Source: Flavobacterium amnicola (lineage in GTDB: Bacteria > Bacteroidota > Bacteroidia > Flavobacteriales > Flavobacteriaceae). Taken from it: 64,000 bases of DNA. This document shows positions 37,071 through 47,713 of this stretch, one piece after another. The translations under genes were made by a program, and so were the position numbers. Numbering within the stretch: position 1 is the first letter of the stretch; each line of letters starts with the position of its first letter. The stretch spans positions 1,054,001-1,118,000 of the forward strand of contig NZ_SBKO01000001.1 in assembly GCF_004122165.1 (NCBI RefSeq), in the 5' to 3' direction. The notes under the pieces are model-generated. The model did no database searches. It was not told the origin of the DNA and was given only the letters and a program-made list of their open reading frames with translations.

Positions 37071-37581
37071 GCAATATACTTATAAGCAAAAATTTATGGC
37101 ACTTTTGATAGTGTTTGTTATGCTTTCTATAACGGCCTACAAGCGCTCTTTTAGTACTTTATTTCAAGTAATGAAAGAAAACAGGGAGTTGAACAACCAA
37201 GTGAATCAATTGGCTAATAAAGCAAAGAATTCGGACAAATTAATTGAAGAAGTAGCAGCACTAGATAAATTAATAGGGAAAGAAGGAATGCAATCCCAAG
37301 AAGTGCAACAACAAATTGTGAATTTTGCAACCAAAAATGCGAATGTATCTATAAGTGATTTGCAACCGATTCATATCGCAGATGATGGAAATTATGTAAT
37401 TAGTACGAATCAAATAGATGTCACAGGTAATGTAAATCAGTTGTTGCAAACCAGTTATGCTTTTGAACAAAAATTTGAATGGTCTCGACTGGCAAGTGTT
37501 AACTTTTATACCATCAAAAAAAATAATAAACCCGAGGCATTGCACCTCAAAATGATATTTCAGAATTATGAAATGAAATAA
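37063..37581 (+). CDS. GspM/PilO-like platform protein
   Basis: 172 residues. A short cytoplasmic start and one helix (about 10-30) are followed by a coiled coil (about 35-75) and a small periplasmic alpha/beta domain (about 85-170). This is the standard GspM/PilO shape, and it overlaps the L-like gene by 8 bp as M usually follows L. Primary sequence is too diverged for a motif-level call. Confidence 0.7.
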   Translation: MFEQYTYKQKFMALLIVFVMLSITAYKRSFSTLFQVMKENRELNNQVNQLANKAKNSDKLIEEVAALDKLIGKEGMQSQEVQQQIVNFATKNANVSISDLQPIHIADDGNYVISTNQIDVTGNVNQLLQTSYAFEQKFEWSRLASVNFYTIKKNNKPEALHLKMIFQNYEMK

Positions 37582-37623
37582 ATTTCATTTAGCACTATAG
37601 TTACTCTAAAAAATAATAAAGAT

Positions 37624-38583
37624 ATGAAGACAATAAGCAAAATAATCCTTTTGGCAACTACAATGATACTATTTTCATGTGAAGATATATTAGAAGAAGA
37701 CATTACAAACGATACTATTCAAACGGTATCGCCGATTGAAAAAGATACGATTTCAAGTAATGTTGTTAATTTTCAATGGAATATTATTAAAGGCGCCACT
37801 AATTATAGAGTGCAAGTTTTTAATGAAAACTTAGCAGTTGTTTTAGATTCCCTGGTAGGTAATAAAGTAAGTTTGACACATCCTTTTTTACCGGGTACAT
37901 ATAAATGGAGAGTAAGAGGGGAAAATGCTGGGTATCAATCTGTCTATTCGTTTCCAGTTGGTTTTACAGTTGTTCAATCGAATGATTTGACCAATCAGCA
38001 AGTAGTCCTTTCAAATCCAATTAGCGGATTATATACAAATAGTACAAGTCTAATCTGTACTTGGCAGGACTTAATTCCTGCAGATTATTACGAGTTAGAA
38101 TTGGTTAATGTAACTGCAGGGCAAACTATAATTCTTCAGCAGTCAAACATTACAAGTACATCAGTAACTTTAAATAATGCTAATCTTGCTCAAGATGCAG
38201 AGTACCTATGGAAAATAAAAGCAGTTAATGCTACAAGTCAATCGGTGTTCTCAAATAGAAATTTCTTTATTGACCGAGTAAATCCAAATCAACCACAAAA
38301 TAGTTTACCTGCTAATAATTCGACACAAACCGTAAATCAACCTATAGCATTTACTTGGACAATGCCTTCAGATGCCGGGACCATTCAGTCGCAAATTAAC
38401 TATACAATAGAATTTTCAAATACAACTACATTTGCGACGATTTTACAAACTTCGACTAGTGCAACTACCATGATTCAACAATCATTTGCCAATGCAGGAG
38501 ATTATTATTGGAGAGTAAAAGCAGTAGATGCGGCTTCTAATGTAAGTACATACAGTACTGCTTTTAAATTTACGATTAACTAA
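37624..38583 (+). CDS. Lipoprotein with fibronectin III-like domains in the secretion operon
   Basis: 319 residues with lipobox LFSC (Cys near 19) and then an acidic start. Three Ig/FnIII-like domains (about 35-118, 125-220 and 225-319) repeat the pattern FxWxxxxxAxxYxxxVxxxN with YxWRVRAxN endings. It sits between the M-like and C-like genes, where no standard T2SS subunit is encoded. It may be surface-exposed and bind substrate or glycans, or act as a pilotin-like helper for the secretin. The function is open. Confidence 0.75.
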   Translation: MKTISKIILLATTMILFSCEDILEEDITNDTIQTVSPIEKDTISSNVVNFQWNIIKGATNYRVQVFNENLAVVLDSLVGNKVSLTHPFLPGTYKWRVRGENAGYQSVYSFPVGFTVVQSNDLTNQQVVLSNPISGLYTNSTSLICTWQDLIPADYYELELVNVTAGQTIILQQSNITSTSVTLNNANLAQDAEYLWKIKAVNATSQSVFSNRNFFIDRVNPNQPQNSLPANNSTQTVNQPIAFTWTMPSDAGTIQSQINYTIEFSNTTTFATILQTSTSATTMIQQSFANAGDYYWRVKAVDAASNVSTYSTAFKFTIN

Positions 38584-38585
38584 TT

Positions 38586-39089
38586 ATGCCAAAGAAAAGA
38601 TTAAATATTATTCTTATTCTCTTAGTGTTGGGGCTTTGGGGAACGGTTGCATATAAAAGTTTAAATCGATTCTTTCCTCCTGAAAATAGAATTAATGAGA
38701 GCAATAATGGTAGTCAAAGTTTTAATATAAAGAGAATTGAAAAAGAGAATTTTTCTCTTGAAAAATTACCTAGAGATCCTTTCTTAAGCAAAGTTTTAGA
38801 AGTAAAAAGTAGTCCAGTTGTAATAAAAAGTATTGTTCCTCGGGCTAAAGTGATAAATACTCCAAAACCTTTGATGAATAAACCTTTGATGGTTTGGCCG
38901 AAAGTTTATTATTATGGATATATAAAATCACAACAAAAAACAGAGGAACTTATTTTAGTTAAAATTGATAATAAACTACTAAAAGTAAGAAAGAATCAAG
39001 ACATTGAAGGATTGGTAATTAAGCGTGTTTTTAAAGACTCTATAGAAGTAATGCTGAATAAATCTAAAAAATTTATTTATTTGGAATAA
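38586..39089 (+). CDS. GspC/PilP-like periplasmic connector
   Basis: 167 residues with an N-terminal membrane helix (about 5-24), a flexible linker containing LPRDPFL, a PilP-like hallmark, and a small C-terminal beta domain (about 105-167, YYYGYIKSQQ to VMLNKSKKFIYL) matching the homology-region fold of GspC/PilP. It connects the inner-membrane platform to the secretin. It is the last gene of the right arm and converges on the gene at 39098. Confidence 0.75.
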   Translation: MPKKRLNIILILLVLGLWGTVAYKSLNRFFPPENRINESNNGSQSFNIKRIEKENFSLEKLPRDPFLSKVLEVKSSPVVIKSIVPRAKVINTPKPLMNKPLMVWPKVYYYGYIKSQQKTEELILVKIDNKLLKVRKNQDIEGLVIKRVFKDSIEVMLNKSKKFIYLE

Positions 39090-39097
39090 CCCTTTTC

Positions 39098-39703
39098 CTA
39101 CAACCAAAAAAACAAAAGCACTAACTGCGGAATCAATCCGATGATATAGCCTAACGTTAATTCGGTTAAAGTGTGGGCTTTCATTTCAAATCGGGAGGAA
39201 GCCACTAATCCGTTACAAAGGAAAAGGCTACTGACGAAATAAACATTTTTAATTCCGAAGTGCATCAAGCAACCGATACAAAAAACCGTTAGCGAAGCCA
39301 TTCCCAACATATGCAAACTCGCTTTCTTTTTGAAAAAAACCAAGACTAAAGCAATTGTACTACTTATCATACTGCCGAGGAAAAAATAATACAGTTCGGG
39401 ACTAACGTCAAGTGTAAAACTTTTATAAAGTAAGGTGCCAAAAAGTGCTGTTTGAATGATTAATGGAAATTTTCGTTGGGTGACATCGGGCACCATAATC
39501 GAATCTATTTTGTTTAAGGTCACCAACAGATAAAAAATGGCTAAGGGTATAAAAACCGTAATGATTAGGGTTTGTATGATGTACAAATAGACGGTTTCAT
39601 AGTTGAAATATCCGGTTGTAGTGAAAAAGAAAAACACTACGGCAAACACCGATATAAAAATAGGATGGAAGACGTAGGAAAAAAAAGGAAGTATCTTTTT
39701 CAA
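39098..39703 (-). CDS. PAP2-like integral membrane protein
   Basis: 201 residues with about six helices. The order KKKASLHMLG then SRFEMKAHTLTELTLGYIIG recalls the PAP2 phosphatase motifs (PSGH, then SRxxxxxHxxxD), but PSGH is ASLH and the last Asp is replaced by Glu or Leu. Catalytic activity is therefore doubtful. It is cotranscribed after rpoN with a 2-bp gap. It marks the return to core genome at the right edge of the accessory region. Confidence 0.65.
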   Translation of the reverse strand: MKKILPFFSYVFHPIFISVFAVVFFFFTTTGYFNYETVYLYIIQTLIITVFIPLAIFYLLVTLNKIDSIMVPDVTQRKFPLIIQTALFGTLLYKSFTLDVSPELYYFFLGSMISSTIALVLVFFKKKASLHMLGMASLTVFCIGCLMHFGIKNVYFVSSLFLCNGLVASSRFEMKAHTLTELTLGYIIGLIPQLVLLFFWL

Positions 39704-39705
39704 GA

Positions 39706-41181
39706 TTACATTTTTTTACGCATTCGGGCCACCGGAATGTCTAATTGTTCGCGATATTTGGCCACCGTTCTGCGCGCAATTGGGTAGCCGCGTTCCTTTA
39801 ACAGGTCTGCTAGTTGATCGTCTGGCAAAGGTTTGCTTTTGTCTTCTTCGGCAATGACTTGCTCTAGTATTTTTTTGATTTCGATGGTAGACACTTCTTC
39901 GCCTTGATCGTTTACCATGGCTTCCGAGAAAAATTCTTTCAATAATTTGGTACCGTAAGGCGTGTCAACATACTTGCTGTTGGCTACGCGAGAAACCGTA
40001 GAAATATCCAAACCAATCATGTCGGCAATGTCTTTTAAGATCATTGGTTTTAGCTTGGTTTCGTCTCCATCAAGGAAGTATTCTTGTTGAAAATGCATAA
40101 TGGCGTTCATGGTCACATAAAGTGTTTCCTGACGTTGTTTTATCGCGTCGATAAACCATTTGGCCGAATCTAATTTTTGTTTGATGAATTGCACCGCATC
40201 ACGTTGAGCATTCGATTTGTCTTTCGAATCTTTGTAGGTCTTCATCATGTCTTGATAGTCTTTCGACACGTGAAGTTCGGGTGCATTACGACCGTTTAAG
40301 GTCAATTCTAATTCGTCGTCTATAATACGAATGGCGAAATCGGGTACAACATGTTCCGTCACTTTATTGGCGCCTGTAAAAGAGCCACCTGGTTTCGGAT
40401 TCAGTTTCTCAATTTCTTCTATTGCTTTTTTAAGTTGCTCTTTGGTCACATTAAATTTTTGCAATAGTTTTTCGTAATGTTTTTTGGTAAAAGCATCAAA
40501 TTGATCTTCGATGATTTTTATCGATAACTCCACCGATTCGGTTGGTGTTTTGTGTTTCAGCTGTAATAATAAACACTCTTGTAAATCGCGAGCTCCCACA
40601 CCAGAAGGTTCTAATTCGTGAACGATATGCAGGATTTTTTCCACCGTTTTTTCATCGGTATAAATCCCTTGTGTAAAAGCCATGTCATCTACAATATCTT
40701 GAATACTTCTGCGGATATAGCCCATGTCGTCAATACTTCCGACTAAAAATTCGGCAATATCACGTTGGTCATCCGTCAAAATAAAAGTATTCAACTGATT
40801 GATTAAGTCCTGATGAAAACTTACGGGTGCCGCAAAAGGCGTTTCGCGGTCTTCGTCATCATCGCTATAATTGCTGGTTTGTGTTTTATAATCGGGAGTG
40901 TCGTCGCTGCTTATATATTCGTCAATGTTGATGTCATCGGAGCTATAATCTTCGTTGTCATAATCTTCGTTGTTGTAGTCATCTTCATTGTTGTCAAACT
41001 CATCTTTTTCAAACTTCTCTTCGTCTTCTACGGTCCCGCCTTCTAACGCTGGATTCTCGTTCATTTCTTCCATCAAACGTTGTTCAAAAGCCTGTGTAGG
41101 CAATTGAATCAACTTCATCAACTGGATTTGCTGAGGTGAAAGTTTTTGCGATAATTTGAATTGTAAGTTTTGTTTTAACAT
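39706..41181 (-). CDS. rpoN: RNA polymerase sigma-54 factor
   Basis: 491 residues. The Gln/Leu-rich region I (LKQNLQFKLSQKLSPQQIQLMKLIQLP) needed for activator response is followed by an acidic region II (about 55-110, with many Asp/Asn), core-binding region and DNA-binding domain ending in the RpoN box ARRTVAKYR near 475. It recognises -24/-12 promoters and needs bEBP activators. The family call is certain. Motif lengths are normal apart from the long acidic linker common in Bacteroidota. Confidence 0.97.
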   Translation of the reverse strand: MLKQNLQFKLSQKLSPQQIQLMKLIQLPTQAFEQRLMEEMNENPALEGGTVEDEEKFEKDEFDNNEDDYNNEDYDNEDYSSDDINIDEYISSDDTPDYKTQTSNYSDDDEDRETPFAAPVSFHQDLINQLNTFILTDDQRDIAEFLVGSIDDMGYIRRSIQDIVDDMAFTQGIYTDEKTVEKILHIVHELEPSGVGARDLQECLLLQLKHKTPTESVELSIKIIEDQFDAFTKKHYEKLLQKFNVTKEQLKKAIEEIEKLNPKPGGSFTGANKVTEHVVPDFAIRIIDDELELTLNGRNAPELHVSKDYQDMMKTYKDSKDKSNAQRDAVQFIKQKLDSAKWFIDAIKQRQETLYVTMNAIMHFQQEYFLDGDETKLKPMILKDIADMIGLDISTVSRVANSKYVDTPYGTKLLKEFFSEAMVNDQGEEVSTIEIKKILEQVIAEEDKSKPLPDDQLADLLKERGYPIARRTVAKYREQLDIPVARMRKKM

Positions 41182-41255
41182 TTTTGATTATGTGTTTATT
41201 TGTGGATTTGAATTTCCGAATAGACGAATAACCAAATCCACGAATCCACTATTTA

Positions 41256-42701
41256 TTAAAATTCAGCATTCATTGGCGTTCTTGGGAATGGAATTACGTC
41301 ACGGATGTTGGTCATACCCGTTACAAATAATACCAATCTTTCGAAACCTAATCCGAAACCAGAGTGTACAGCACTTCCAAATCTTCTAGTATCTAAATAC
41401 CACCATAATTCTTCTTCGTCAATGCCTAAGGCTTTCATTTTTTCAATTAAAACGTCTAAACGCTCTTCTCTTTGTGAACCTCCTACAATCTCTCCAATTC
41501 CAGGGAATAAGATATCCATAGCACGTACAGTTTCTTTTCCAGGTTCGGTATTGTCATTCAAACGCATGTAGAACGCTTTTATTTTCGCTGGATAGTCAAA
41601 TAAGATTACCGGACATTTGAAGTGTTTTTCCACTAAGAAACGCTCGTGCTCACTTTGTAAATCAGCACCCCATTCTTCGATTAAATATTGGAATTTTTTC
41701 TTTTTATTCGGAGTAGAATCTCTTAAAATATCTACCGCTTCAGTATAAGAAACACGTTTGAAGTTGTTTTCTAATACGAACTGTAATTTTTCTAACAAGG
41801 CCATTTCGCTACGTTCCGCTTGTGGCTTTTGTTTTTCTTCTTCCGTCAAACGACCTTCTAAGAATTTTAAATCATCGGCACAGTTGTCCACCGCATATTT
41901 CACCACATATTTAATGAAATCTTCGGCCAAATCCATATTCGCAGCCAAATCATTGAACGCTACTTCCGGTTCAATCATCCAAAACTCCGCTAGGTGACGA
42001 GACGTGTTAGAATTTTCGGCACGGAATGTCGGTCCGAACGTATATACTTGACCCAATGCCATCGCATAGGTTTCGGCTTCCAACTGACCTGAAACGGTTA
42101 AATTGGTTTGTTTTCCGAAGAAATCTTCTTTGTAGTTTACTTTTCCTTCTTCTGTTCTTGGCGTATTGTCAAATGGCAAAGCACTTACTTGAAACATTTC
42201 ACCAGCACCTTCGGCATCAGAACCGGTAATGATTGGTGTGTTCACATACACAAATCCTTTTTGTTGGAAATACTGATGAACCGCAAATGATAATGCCGAA
42301 CGCACACGCATAATCGCTCCGAAAGCATTCGTACGCACACGTAAATGCGCATTTTCACGTAAAAATTCTAAAGAGTGTTTTTTAGGTTGCATTGGAAATT
42401 TCTCCGCATCCGAATCACCCAAAATCTCTAATTTTTTAACCTGAATTTCGTATTTCTGTCCAGCACCTTGGCTTTCTGCTAATTCGCCCGTTACGGAAAT
42501 TGCCGCCCCAGTAGTAATTCTTTTTAAAGTCGTTTCCGGTGTGTTTTCAAAATCGACAACACACTGAATATTGTGAATGGTTGAACCATCGTTCAACGCG
42601 ATAAATTGATTGTTTCTAAAAGTTCTTACCCATCCTTTTGCGGTTACTTCGTGTATTGTTTTCGTGCTGTTTAGTAAGTCTTTAACTTTTGTATGTTTCA
42701 T
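41256..42701 (-). CDS. asnS: Asparagine-tRNA ligase
   Basis: 481 residues. The N-terminal OB-fold anticodon-binding domain (about 15-105) is followed by the class II catalytic core, with motif 2 FRAEN near 228 and motif 3 GFGLGFERL near 455. AsnRS rather than AspRS is supported by the length and the [13 protein letters not shown] segment. It charges tRNA-Asn directly. It lies 74 bp upstream of rpoN on the same strand, so partial cotranscription is possible. Confidence 0.96.
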   Translation of the reverse strand: MKHTKVKDLLNSTKTIHEVTAKGWVRTFRNNQFIALNDGSTIHNIQCVVDFENTPETTLKRITTGAAISVTGELAESQGAGQKYEIQVKKLEILGDSDAEKFPMQPKKHSLEFLRENAHLRVRTNAFGAIMRVRSALSFAVHQYFQQKGFVYVNTPIITGSDAEGAGEMFQVSALPFDNTPRTEEGKVNYKEDFFGKQTNLTVSGQLEAETYAMALGQVYTFGPTFRAENSNTSRHLAEFWMIEPEVAFNDLAANMDLAEDFIKYVVKYAVDNCADDLKFLEGRLTEEEKQKPQAERSEMALLEKLQFVLENNFKRVSYTEAVDILRDSTPNKKKKFQYLIEEWGADLQSEHERFLVEKHFKCPVILFDYPAKIKAFYMRLNDNTEPGKETVRAMDILFPGIGEIVGGSQREERLDVLIEKMKALGIDEEELWWYLDTRRFGSAVHSGFGLGFERLVLFVTGMTNIRDVIPFPRTPMNAEF

Positions 42702-42771
42702 TTTGAATTTTGAATTTTTAAAATAGAAATCAGATGACTGAATTCTAAAAAATACTTTTTACTATAATGTG

Positions 42772-42779
42772 CAAATATA
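42772..42779 (-). promoter_or_regulatory. Candidate promoter (-7) of asnS
   Basis: The minus-strand reading is TATATTTG, a full -7 match, 71 nt upstream of the asnS ATG. The -33 position shows only TTTC-like sequence. Confidence 0.5.
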
Positions 42780-42878
42780 AAGTATTTGGATGAAAAGAGA
42801 AAGTTTGATAAGAAGGATTAATTTGTCACTTTTCGATTGCTTTCAAAGTGATAATGTTTTAGAAAATTAACTGAAAAA

Positions 42879-45293
42879 CTACTTCTTCTCAAATGCATCC
42901 ACTTCCTCATCGCTTGGTTCTAGAATATCAATCTTAGGCGCGATAAATTCTTGCTCGTTGGCAATAGAGCGGTTGAGTGATAATACCAAAGCGGGCAATA
43001 ACACCAAATTGGATAACATTCCGAAAAATAAGGTCAAAGCCACCAATCCTCCCAATGCCACAGTACCTCCAAAACTTGAGAGCATGAATACCGAGAATCC
43101 GAAGAATAATACGATGGAAGTATAGAACATACTAATTCCGGCATCGTCGAAAGTGGCAAAAACCGATTTTTTGATTCTCCAATCGTTACGGGACAATTCC
43201 AGTCGGTATTGCGCCAAGAAACGTAAGGTATCATCGACCGACATTCCGAAAGCGATTCCGAATACCAAAATTGTAGATGGTTTTAGCGGTATATTTAAAA
43301 AGCCCATTAGTCCGGCGGTCATTAAAAGTGGAAGTAAATTAGGAATAATGGATACCAATACCATTTTGAACGAACGGAACATAATTGCAACTAATCCCGC
43401 AGTTAAAGCAAAGGCCATTAATAATGACGAAAGTAAGTTGTCTAATAAATATTTGGTTCCTTTTTGAAACACTGAAGGTTTACCAGTGATAATGACTTCA
43501 TAGCGAGATGGCGGGAACACTTTATCGGCTTTGGCTCTGATTTGAGCTTCGATGGCTTCCATTTTTTCGCCATTTTCATCTTTGATAAAAGTAGTAATTC
43601 GGGCAAACTGACCCGTATCATCCACATAACTTTTCATCAAGTTGTCTTTCGAATTTTGCGTAGCATTTTTAGCATACGACAAAATAAAAGATTGTTCTTG
43701 AGCCGTTGGCAGTTCGTAAAAATCTGGATTGTTATTGTAATAGGCTTGTTTCGAGTATTTTACCAAGTTCACGACTGATAATGGCTTCGATAATTCTGGA
43801 ATTTCGAGTATGGTTTCTTCCAGTTCTTCCATGCGTTTTAAGGTGCTTAATTTCATCACCCCTTTTTTGCGCTTGGTGTCAATCATGATTTCTAGAGGCA
43901 TTACACCGCTAAATTCTTTTTCAAAAAAGCGAATATCATCAAAAAACGCCGTTTTCTTTGGCATGTCTTCCAGGATACTTCCCGAAATACGCATTTTATG
44001 AATGCCTATCAGCCCAATGATCAACATGCAAATCGCCACAATATAAACCCCGACACGATTGAATTTTACGGTATTTACAATCCATTTGAAAAACGATGTC
44101 AAATATTCGCGTTCTAAATGTCCTAAGTGACGCGGAATCGGCGCTGGAATATAGCTAAAAAACACTGGAAGAATCAGCATGCACAAGATGTACAATAGCA
44201 GAATCATTACTGAAGTGACTACGCCAAACTCGGTTAATAAAACATTGTTGGTGGCAATGAATGTAGCAAACCCTAAAGCAGTGGTCAAGTTAGTCATTAA
44301 GGTTGCCGTTCCGGTTTTGGTGATTACCCGTTGTAAGGCCTTGGCTTTGTTGGCGTGCTTGGCGTATTCCTGATGGTATTTGTTGATTAAGAAAATACAA
44401 TTCGGAATTCCGATTACAATCACTAAAGTCGGAACTAAAGCCGTTAAAACCGTGATTTCATAACCTAATAGTCCCAACAATCCGAATGACCACATTACCC
44501 CGATGATCACAATAATCAAAGAGATCAACGTGGCTCTAAAAGAACGGAAAAAGAAAAAGAATAACAATCCGGTAATTAATAATGCAGCCCCAATAAATAA
44601 GCCAATTTCGTCTATAATGGTTTTGGCATTTAAGGTTCTGATGTAGGGCATTCCAGAAGCGTGTAAATCGATTCCGGTTTTGCTTTCAAATTTTTCGATT
44701 TCTGGAATTAAAGAATTTAAAACGTAGTCTTTTCTAGCTTTAGTGTTGACGATTTTTTTATCTAAGTACAGTGCCGAACGAATGGCTCCCGTTTTTTTGT
44801 TGAATAATAATCCTTCGTAAAAGGGAAGGTTGTTCAATAAATCGGATTTTATTTGCGTTAAATAGGCTTGCTTCTGTGTTTGGGATTTGTCGACTAAATT
44901 TTTAAGAACAAATCGTTGCAACGAATCACTTTTGGCTAAGACTTTTAGGTTGTCTACCGAAATAACCAAATCTACTTCTTTGTGCGAATCGATGTTGGTC
45001 ATCATGTCACTCCAAGCTTTGAATACTTTTGGGGTAAATAATTTCTTGTCTTGAGTTGCAATTACAATAAGATTTCCCTCCTCGCCAAATTTGCTCAAGA
45101 AATTGTTGTAATCGACATTTACTTTATCATCGGCAGGGATAAGATTGGCTTCGGTTTGAGTAAAGACAATATTTTTCCACTGAAAAGCAAAAAATACAGT
45201 TATTAATACTACAATTGCTAGGATAGCAATTCTATTTCTTAATATTACTCGGGCAATAAACTCCCAAAAACCAATACTCAGTAATTTTCTCAT
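42879..45293 (-). CDS. MMPL/RND-family exporter
   Basis: 804 residues with a duplicated layout. One N-terminal helix (about 20-40), a large periplasmic domain and a five-helix block (about 225-385) are followed by a helix near 415, a second periplasmic domain and a second five-helix block (about 620-770). The GxxxDD-type segment GIAFGMSVDDTLRFL in the second block is typical of MMPL/HpnN-like proteins. It exports hydrophobic or lipid-like substrates by proton motive force. The substrate is unknown. A TACCTTTG -7 motif lies at 45311-45318 upstream. Confidence 0.9.
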   Translation of the reverse strand: MRKLLSIGFWEFIARVILRNRIAILAIVVLITVFFAFQWKNIVFTQTEANLIPADDKVNVDYNNFLSKFGEEGNLIVIATQDKKLFTPKVFKAWSDMMTNIDSHKEVDLVISVDNLKVLAKSDSLQRFVLKNLVDKSQTQKQAYLTQIKSDLLNNLPFYEGLLFNKKTGAIRSALYLDKKIVNTKARKDYVLNSLIPEIEKFESKTGIDLHASGMPYIRTLNAKTIIDEIGLFIGAALLITGLLFFFFFRSFRATLISLIIVIIGVMWSFGLLGLLGYEITVLTALVPTLVIVIGIPNCIFLINKYHQEYAKHANKAKALQRVITKTGTATLMTNLTTALGFATFIATNNVLLTEFGVVTSVMILLLYILCMLILPVFFSYIPAPIPRHLGHLEREYLTSFFKWIVNTVKFNRVGVYIVAICMLIIGLIGIHKMRISGSILEDMPKKTAFFDDIRFFEKEFSGVMPLEIMIDTKRKKGVMKLSTLKRMEELEETILEIPELSKPLSVVNLVKYSKQAYYNNNPDFYELPTAQEQSFILSYAKNATQNSKDNLMKSYVDDTGQFARITTFIKDENGEKMEAIEAQIRAKADKVFPPSRYEVIITGKPSVFQKGTKYLLDNLLSSLLMAFALTAGLVAIMFRSFKMVLVSIIPNLLPLLMTAGLMGFLNIPLKPSTILVFGIAFGMSVDDTLRFLAQYRLELSRNDWRIKKSVFATFDDAGISMFYTSIVLFFGFSVFMLSSFGGTVALGGLVALTLFFGMLSNLVLLPALVLSLNRSIANEQEFIAPKIDILEPSDEEVDAFEKK

Positions 45294-45310
45294 AGATATT
45301 TAAGTACTCA

Positions 45311-45318
45311 CAAAGGTA
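45311..45318 (-). promoter_or_regulatory. Candidate -7 element of the MMPL gene
   Basis: The minus-strand reading is TACCTTTG (TAnnTTTG), 17 nt upstream of the ATG at 45293. The -33 region has only TTT. Confidence 0.45.
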
Positions 45319-45442
45319 AATAAAACCCTTAAAAGTAAAATGAATAATAACAAACTTTTAAATTTTAAATAAATCTATGATTTCTGTTTTTATTTGATTG
45401 GTTAATTTGTCATCTTTGTGTTTGAATTTTGTGTCTTCAACT

Positions 45443-47713
45443 ATGAAAAAACTTAAAAATGCCATTTTCTATTTTGCCGTAACTGGCGCATTTACAGCTT
45501 TAATGTATTGGATAGTAGGGGAAGGAAAAGGATTAGAAATGGGGCGAAAAATAATTGCTCCAAACACTAAAAATACTCATTGGAATGAATTTTTAGCGGC
45601 ACTTGGTCATAATTTAGAGCATCCTTTGGCAATTTTATTAGCACAAATTATTACCATTATTGTTATTGCGCGTTTTTTTGGATGGATGTTTAAAAAAATT
45701 GGACAACCTTCGGTGATTGGAGAGATTATAGCCGGTATTTTTTTAGGACCATCTGTGGTTGGAATGTATTTTCCGGAATTTTCACAAGTTTTATTTCCAA
45801 CGGCCTCGCTTGGAAATCTTCAGTTTTTAAGTCAGATGGGTCTGATCCTTTTCATGTTTGTGATTGGAATGGAATTGGACTTAAAAGTGCTCAAAAACAA
45901 AGCCAATGATGCAGTAATTATAAGTCACGCCAGTATTGTGATTCCGTTTGCTTTAGGGATGACATTAGCGTATTATGTTTATTATAAATTTGCTCCTGTT
46001 GGGGTAGAGTTCTTGTCGTTTAGTTTGTTCATGGGAATTGCGATGAGTATTACGGCATTTCCTGTTTTGGCGAGAATTGTTCAAGAACGAGGGATGCACA
46101 AAACAAAATTAGGGACAATTGTTATTACCTGTGCTGCTGCCGATGATATTACTGCTTGGTGTTTGCTAGCGGCCGTTATTGCAATTGTAAAAGCAGGTTC
46201 GTTTGTGAGTGCGCTTTATGTTATTGGATTGGCTATTTTATATGTCATCATGATGTTGTTTTTGGTCAAACCTTTCTTAAAAAGAGTAGGGGATTTGTAC
46301 TCAAATAATGACAATTTAAGTAAACCGGTAGTTGCTATTTTCTTTCTAACCTTAATCATTTCTTCTTATTGTACGGAAGTGATTGGAATTCATGCTTTAT
46401 TTGGAGCATTTATGACCGGTGCTATAATGCCAGATATTGCTAAATTCAGAAATATTTTTATTGACAAAGTTGAAGATGTTGCTTTAATTCTGTTGCTTCC
46501 GTTATTCTTCGTTTTTACGGGATTGCGTACTCAAATTGGTTTGATTAACGATCCGTATTTATGGAAAGTTACTGGTTTTATTATTCTGGTTGCGGTGGTT
46601 GGAAAATTTGTAGGAAGTGCGCTTGCTGCAAAGTTTGTAGGTCAAAATTGGAAGGATAGTTTAACGATCGGGGCGTTAATGAATACGCGCGGATTGATGG
46701 AATTGGTTGTTTTGAATATTGGATATGATTTGGGCGTTTTGACTTCAGAAATTTTTACTATGATGGTGATAATGGCCTTGGTGACTACTTTTATGACAGG
46801 TCCTGCTTTAGATTTAATTAATTTTATATTTAAGTCAAAAGATGCAATGGTTCCTGAAATTGAAGAAGCCGATAATAAATTTAAAATTCTTGTTTCATTT
46901 GGCAACTACGAAAAAGGAAAATCACTATTGAATGTTGCGAATGCTTTGATAAAAAAGCAAAAAGACAATGCTGCATTAACGGCAATGCATTTGTCTGTTA
47001 GTGATGAAATGCATGGTTTTAATATTGAAGAATACGAGAAAGAAACTTTTGAACCTATTCTAGAAAAATCGAAGTTACTAAATATCGAAATTAAGACCAT
47101 TTTTAAAGCGACTACTGATATCGAAAATGATATTGCTGAAATTGCCAAACAAGGCGATTATGATTTGCTATTGGTTGGTTTAGGAAAATCAATTTTTGAA
47201 GGAACCATCTTAGGGAAAGTATTAGGCTTTACCACTCGAATTATTAATCCAGATCGTTTGTTGGATAAATTAACAGGGAAAGAAGGTTTGTTTTCCAATT
47301 CTATTTTCGATGAAAGAACCCGCCAAATAATTGCTAAAAACAAAACGCCACTTGGTATTCTAGTCGATAATGAATTGCAATCCATCGATAAGATTTTTGT
47401 GCCTTTTTTTAATTCTGAAGATGCTTTTTTGGTAGATTATATTCAGAAATTTGTGTATAACAACAACTCAAGAGTAAATGTAGTAGATGTAAAACACCAA
47501 ATAGAAGGAAATTTTCTAATTAAAAATGCAATGGAAGCGCTTGATAAAAATTATCCAGACAATATCATTTTTGTAAATGAAAACCAGGTAAATCAATCGT
47601 TTTTAGTGAAACAAGACCTAATGTTGGTAAGTTTAGACAGTTGGAAAAAATTGGTGGAGACCAATAATTTATGGTTGAGTAACTTGCCTTCGGTTTTAAT
47701 TATTAAACCCTAG
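45443..47713 (+). CDS. Cation:proton antiporter with cytoplasmic USP-like domain
   Basis: 756 residues from the ATG at 45443. An upstream TTG at 45398 is open but would add a non-membrane extension before the natural hydrophobic start, so it is rejected. An N-terminal helix is followed by a Na+/H+ exchanger (CPA2, KefB-like) domain of about 12 helices (about 55-470), with the [12 protein letters not shown] and [10 protein letters not shown] motifs carrying the transport acidic residues. The C-terminal 280 residues are cytoplasmic with a USP-like fold and no RCK/TrkA-N domain. It is divergent from the MMPL gene. Confidence 0.88.
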   Translation: MKKLKNAIFYFAVTGAFTALMYWIVGEGKGLEMGRKIIAPNTKNTHWNEFLAALGHNLEHPLAILLAQIITIIVIARFFGWMFKKIGQPSVIGEIIAGIFLGPSVVGMYFPEFSQVLFPTASLGNLQFLSQMGLILFMFVIGMELDLKVLKNKANDAVIISHASIVIPFALGMTLAYYVYYKFAPVGVEFLSFSLFMGIAMSITAFPVLARIVQERGMHKTKLGTIVITCAAADDITAWCLLAAVIAIVKAGSFVSALYVIGLAILYVIMMLFLVKPFLKRVGDLYSNNDNLSKPVVAIFFLTLIISSYCTEVIGIHALFGAFMTGAIMPDIAKFRNIFIDKVEDVALILLLPLFFVFTGLRTQIGLINDPYLWKVTGFIILVAVVGKFVGSALAAKFVGQNWKDSLTIGALMNTRGLMELVVLNIGYDLGVLTSEIFTMMVIMALVTTFMTGPALDLINFIFKSKDAMVPEIEEADNKFKILVSFGNYEKGKSLLNVANALIKKQKDNAALTAMHLSVSDEMHGFNIEEYEKETFEPILEKSKLLNIEIKTIFKATTDIENDIAEIAKQGDYDLLLVGLGKSIFEGTILGKVLGFTTRIINPDRLLDKLTGKEGLFSNSIFDERTRQIIAKNKTPLGILVDNELQSIDKIFVPFFNSEDAFLVDYIQKFVYNNNSRVNVVDVKHQIEGNFLIKNAMEALDKNYPDNIIFVNENQVNQSFLVKQDLMLVSLDSWKKLVETNNLWLSNLPSVLIIKP

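Noticed and set aside
45398..45442. Upstream TTG start for the antiporter
   Set aside because: It adds 15 residues without family support; the ATG at 45443 begins the natural hydrophobic N-terminus.
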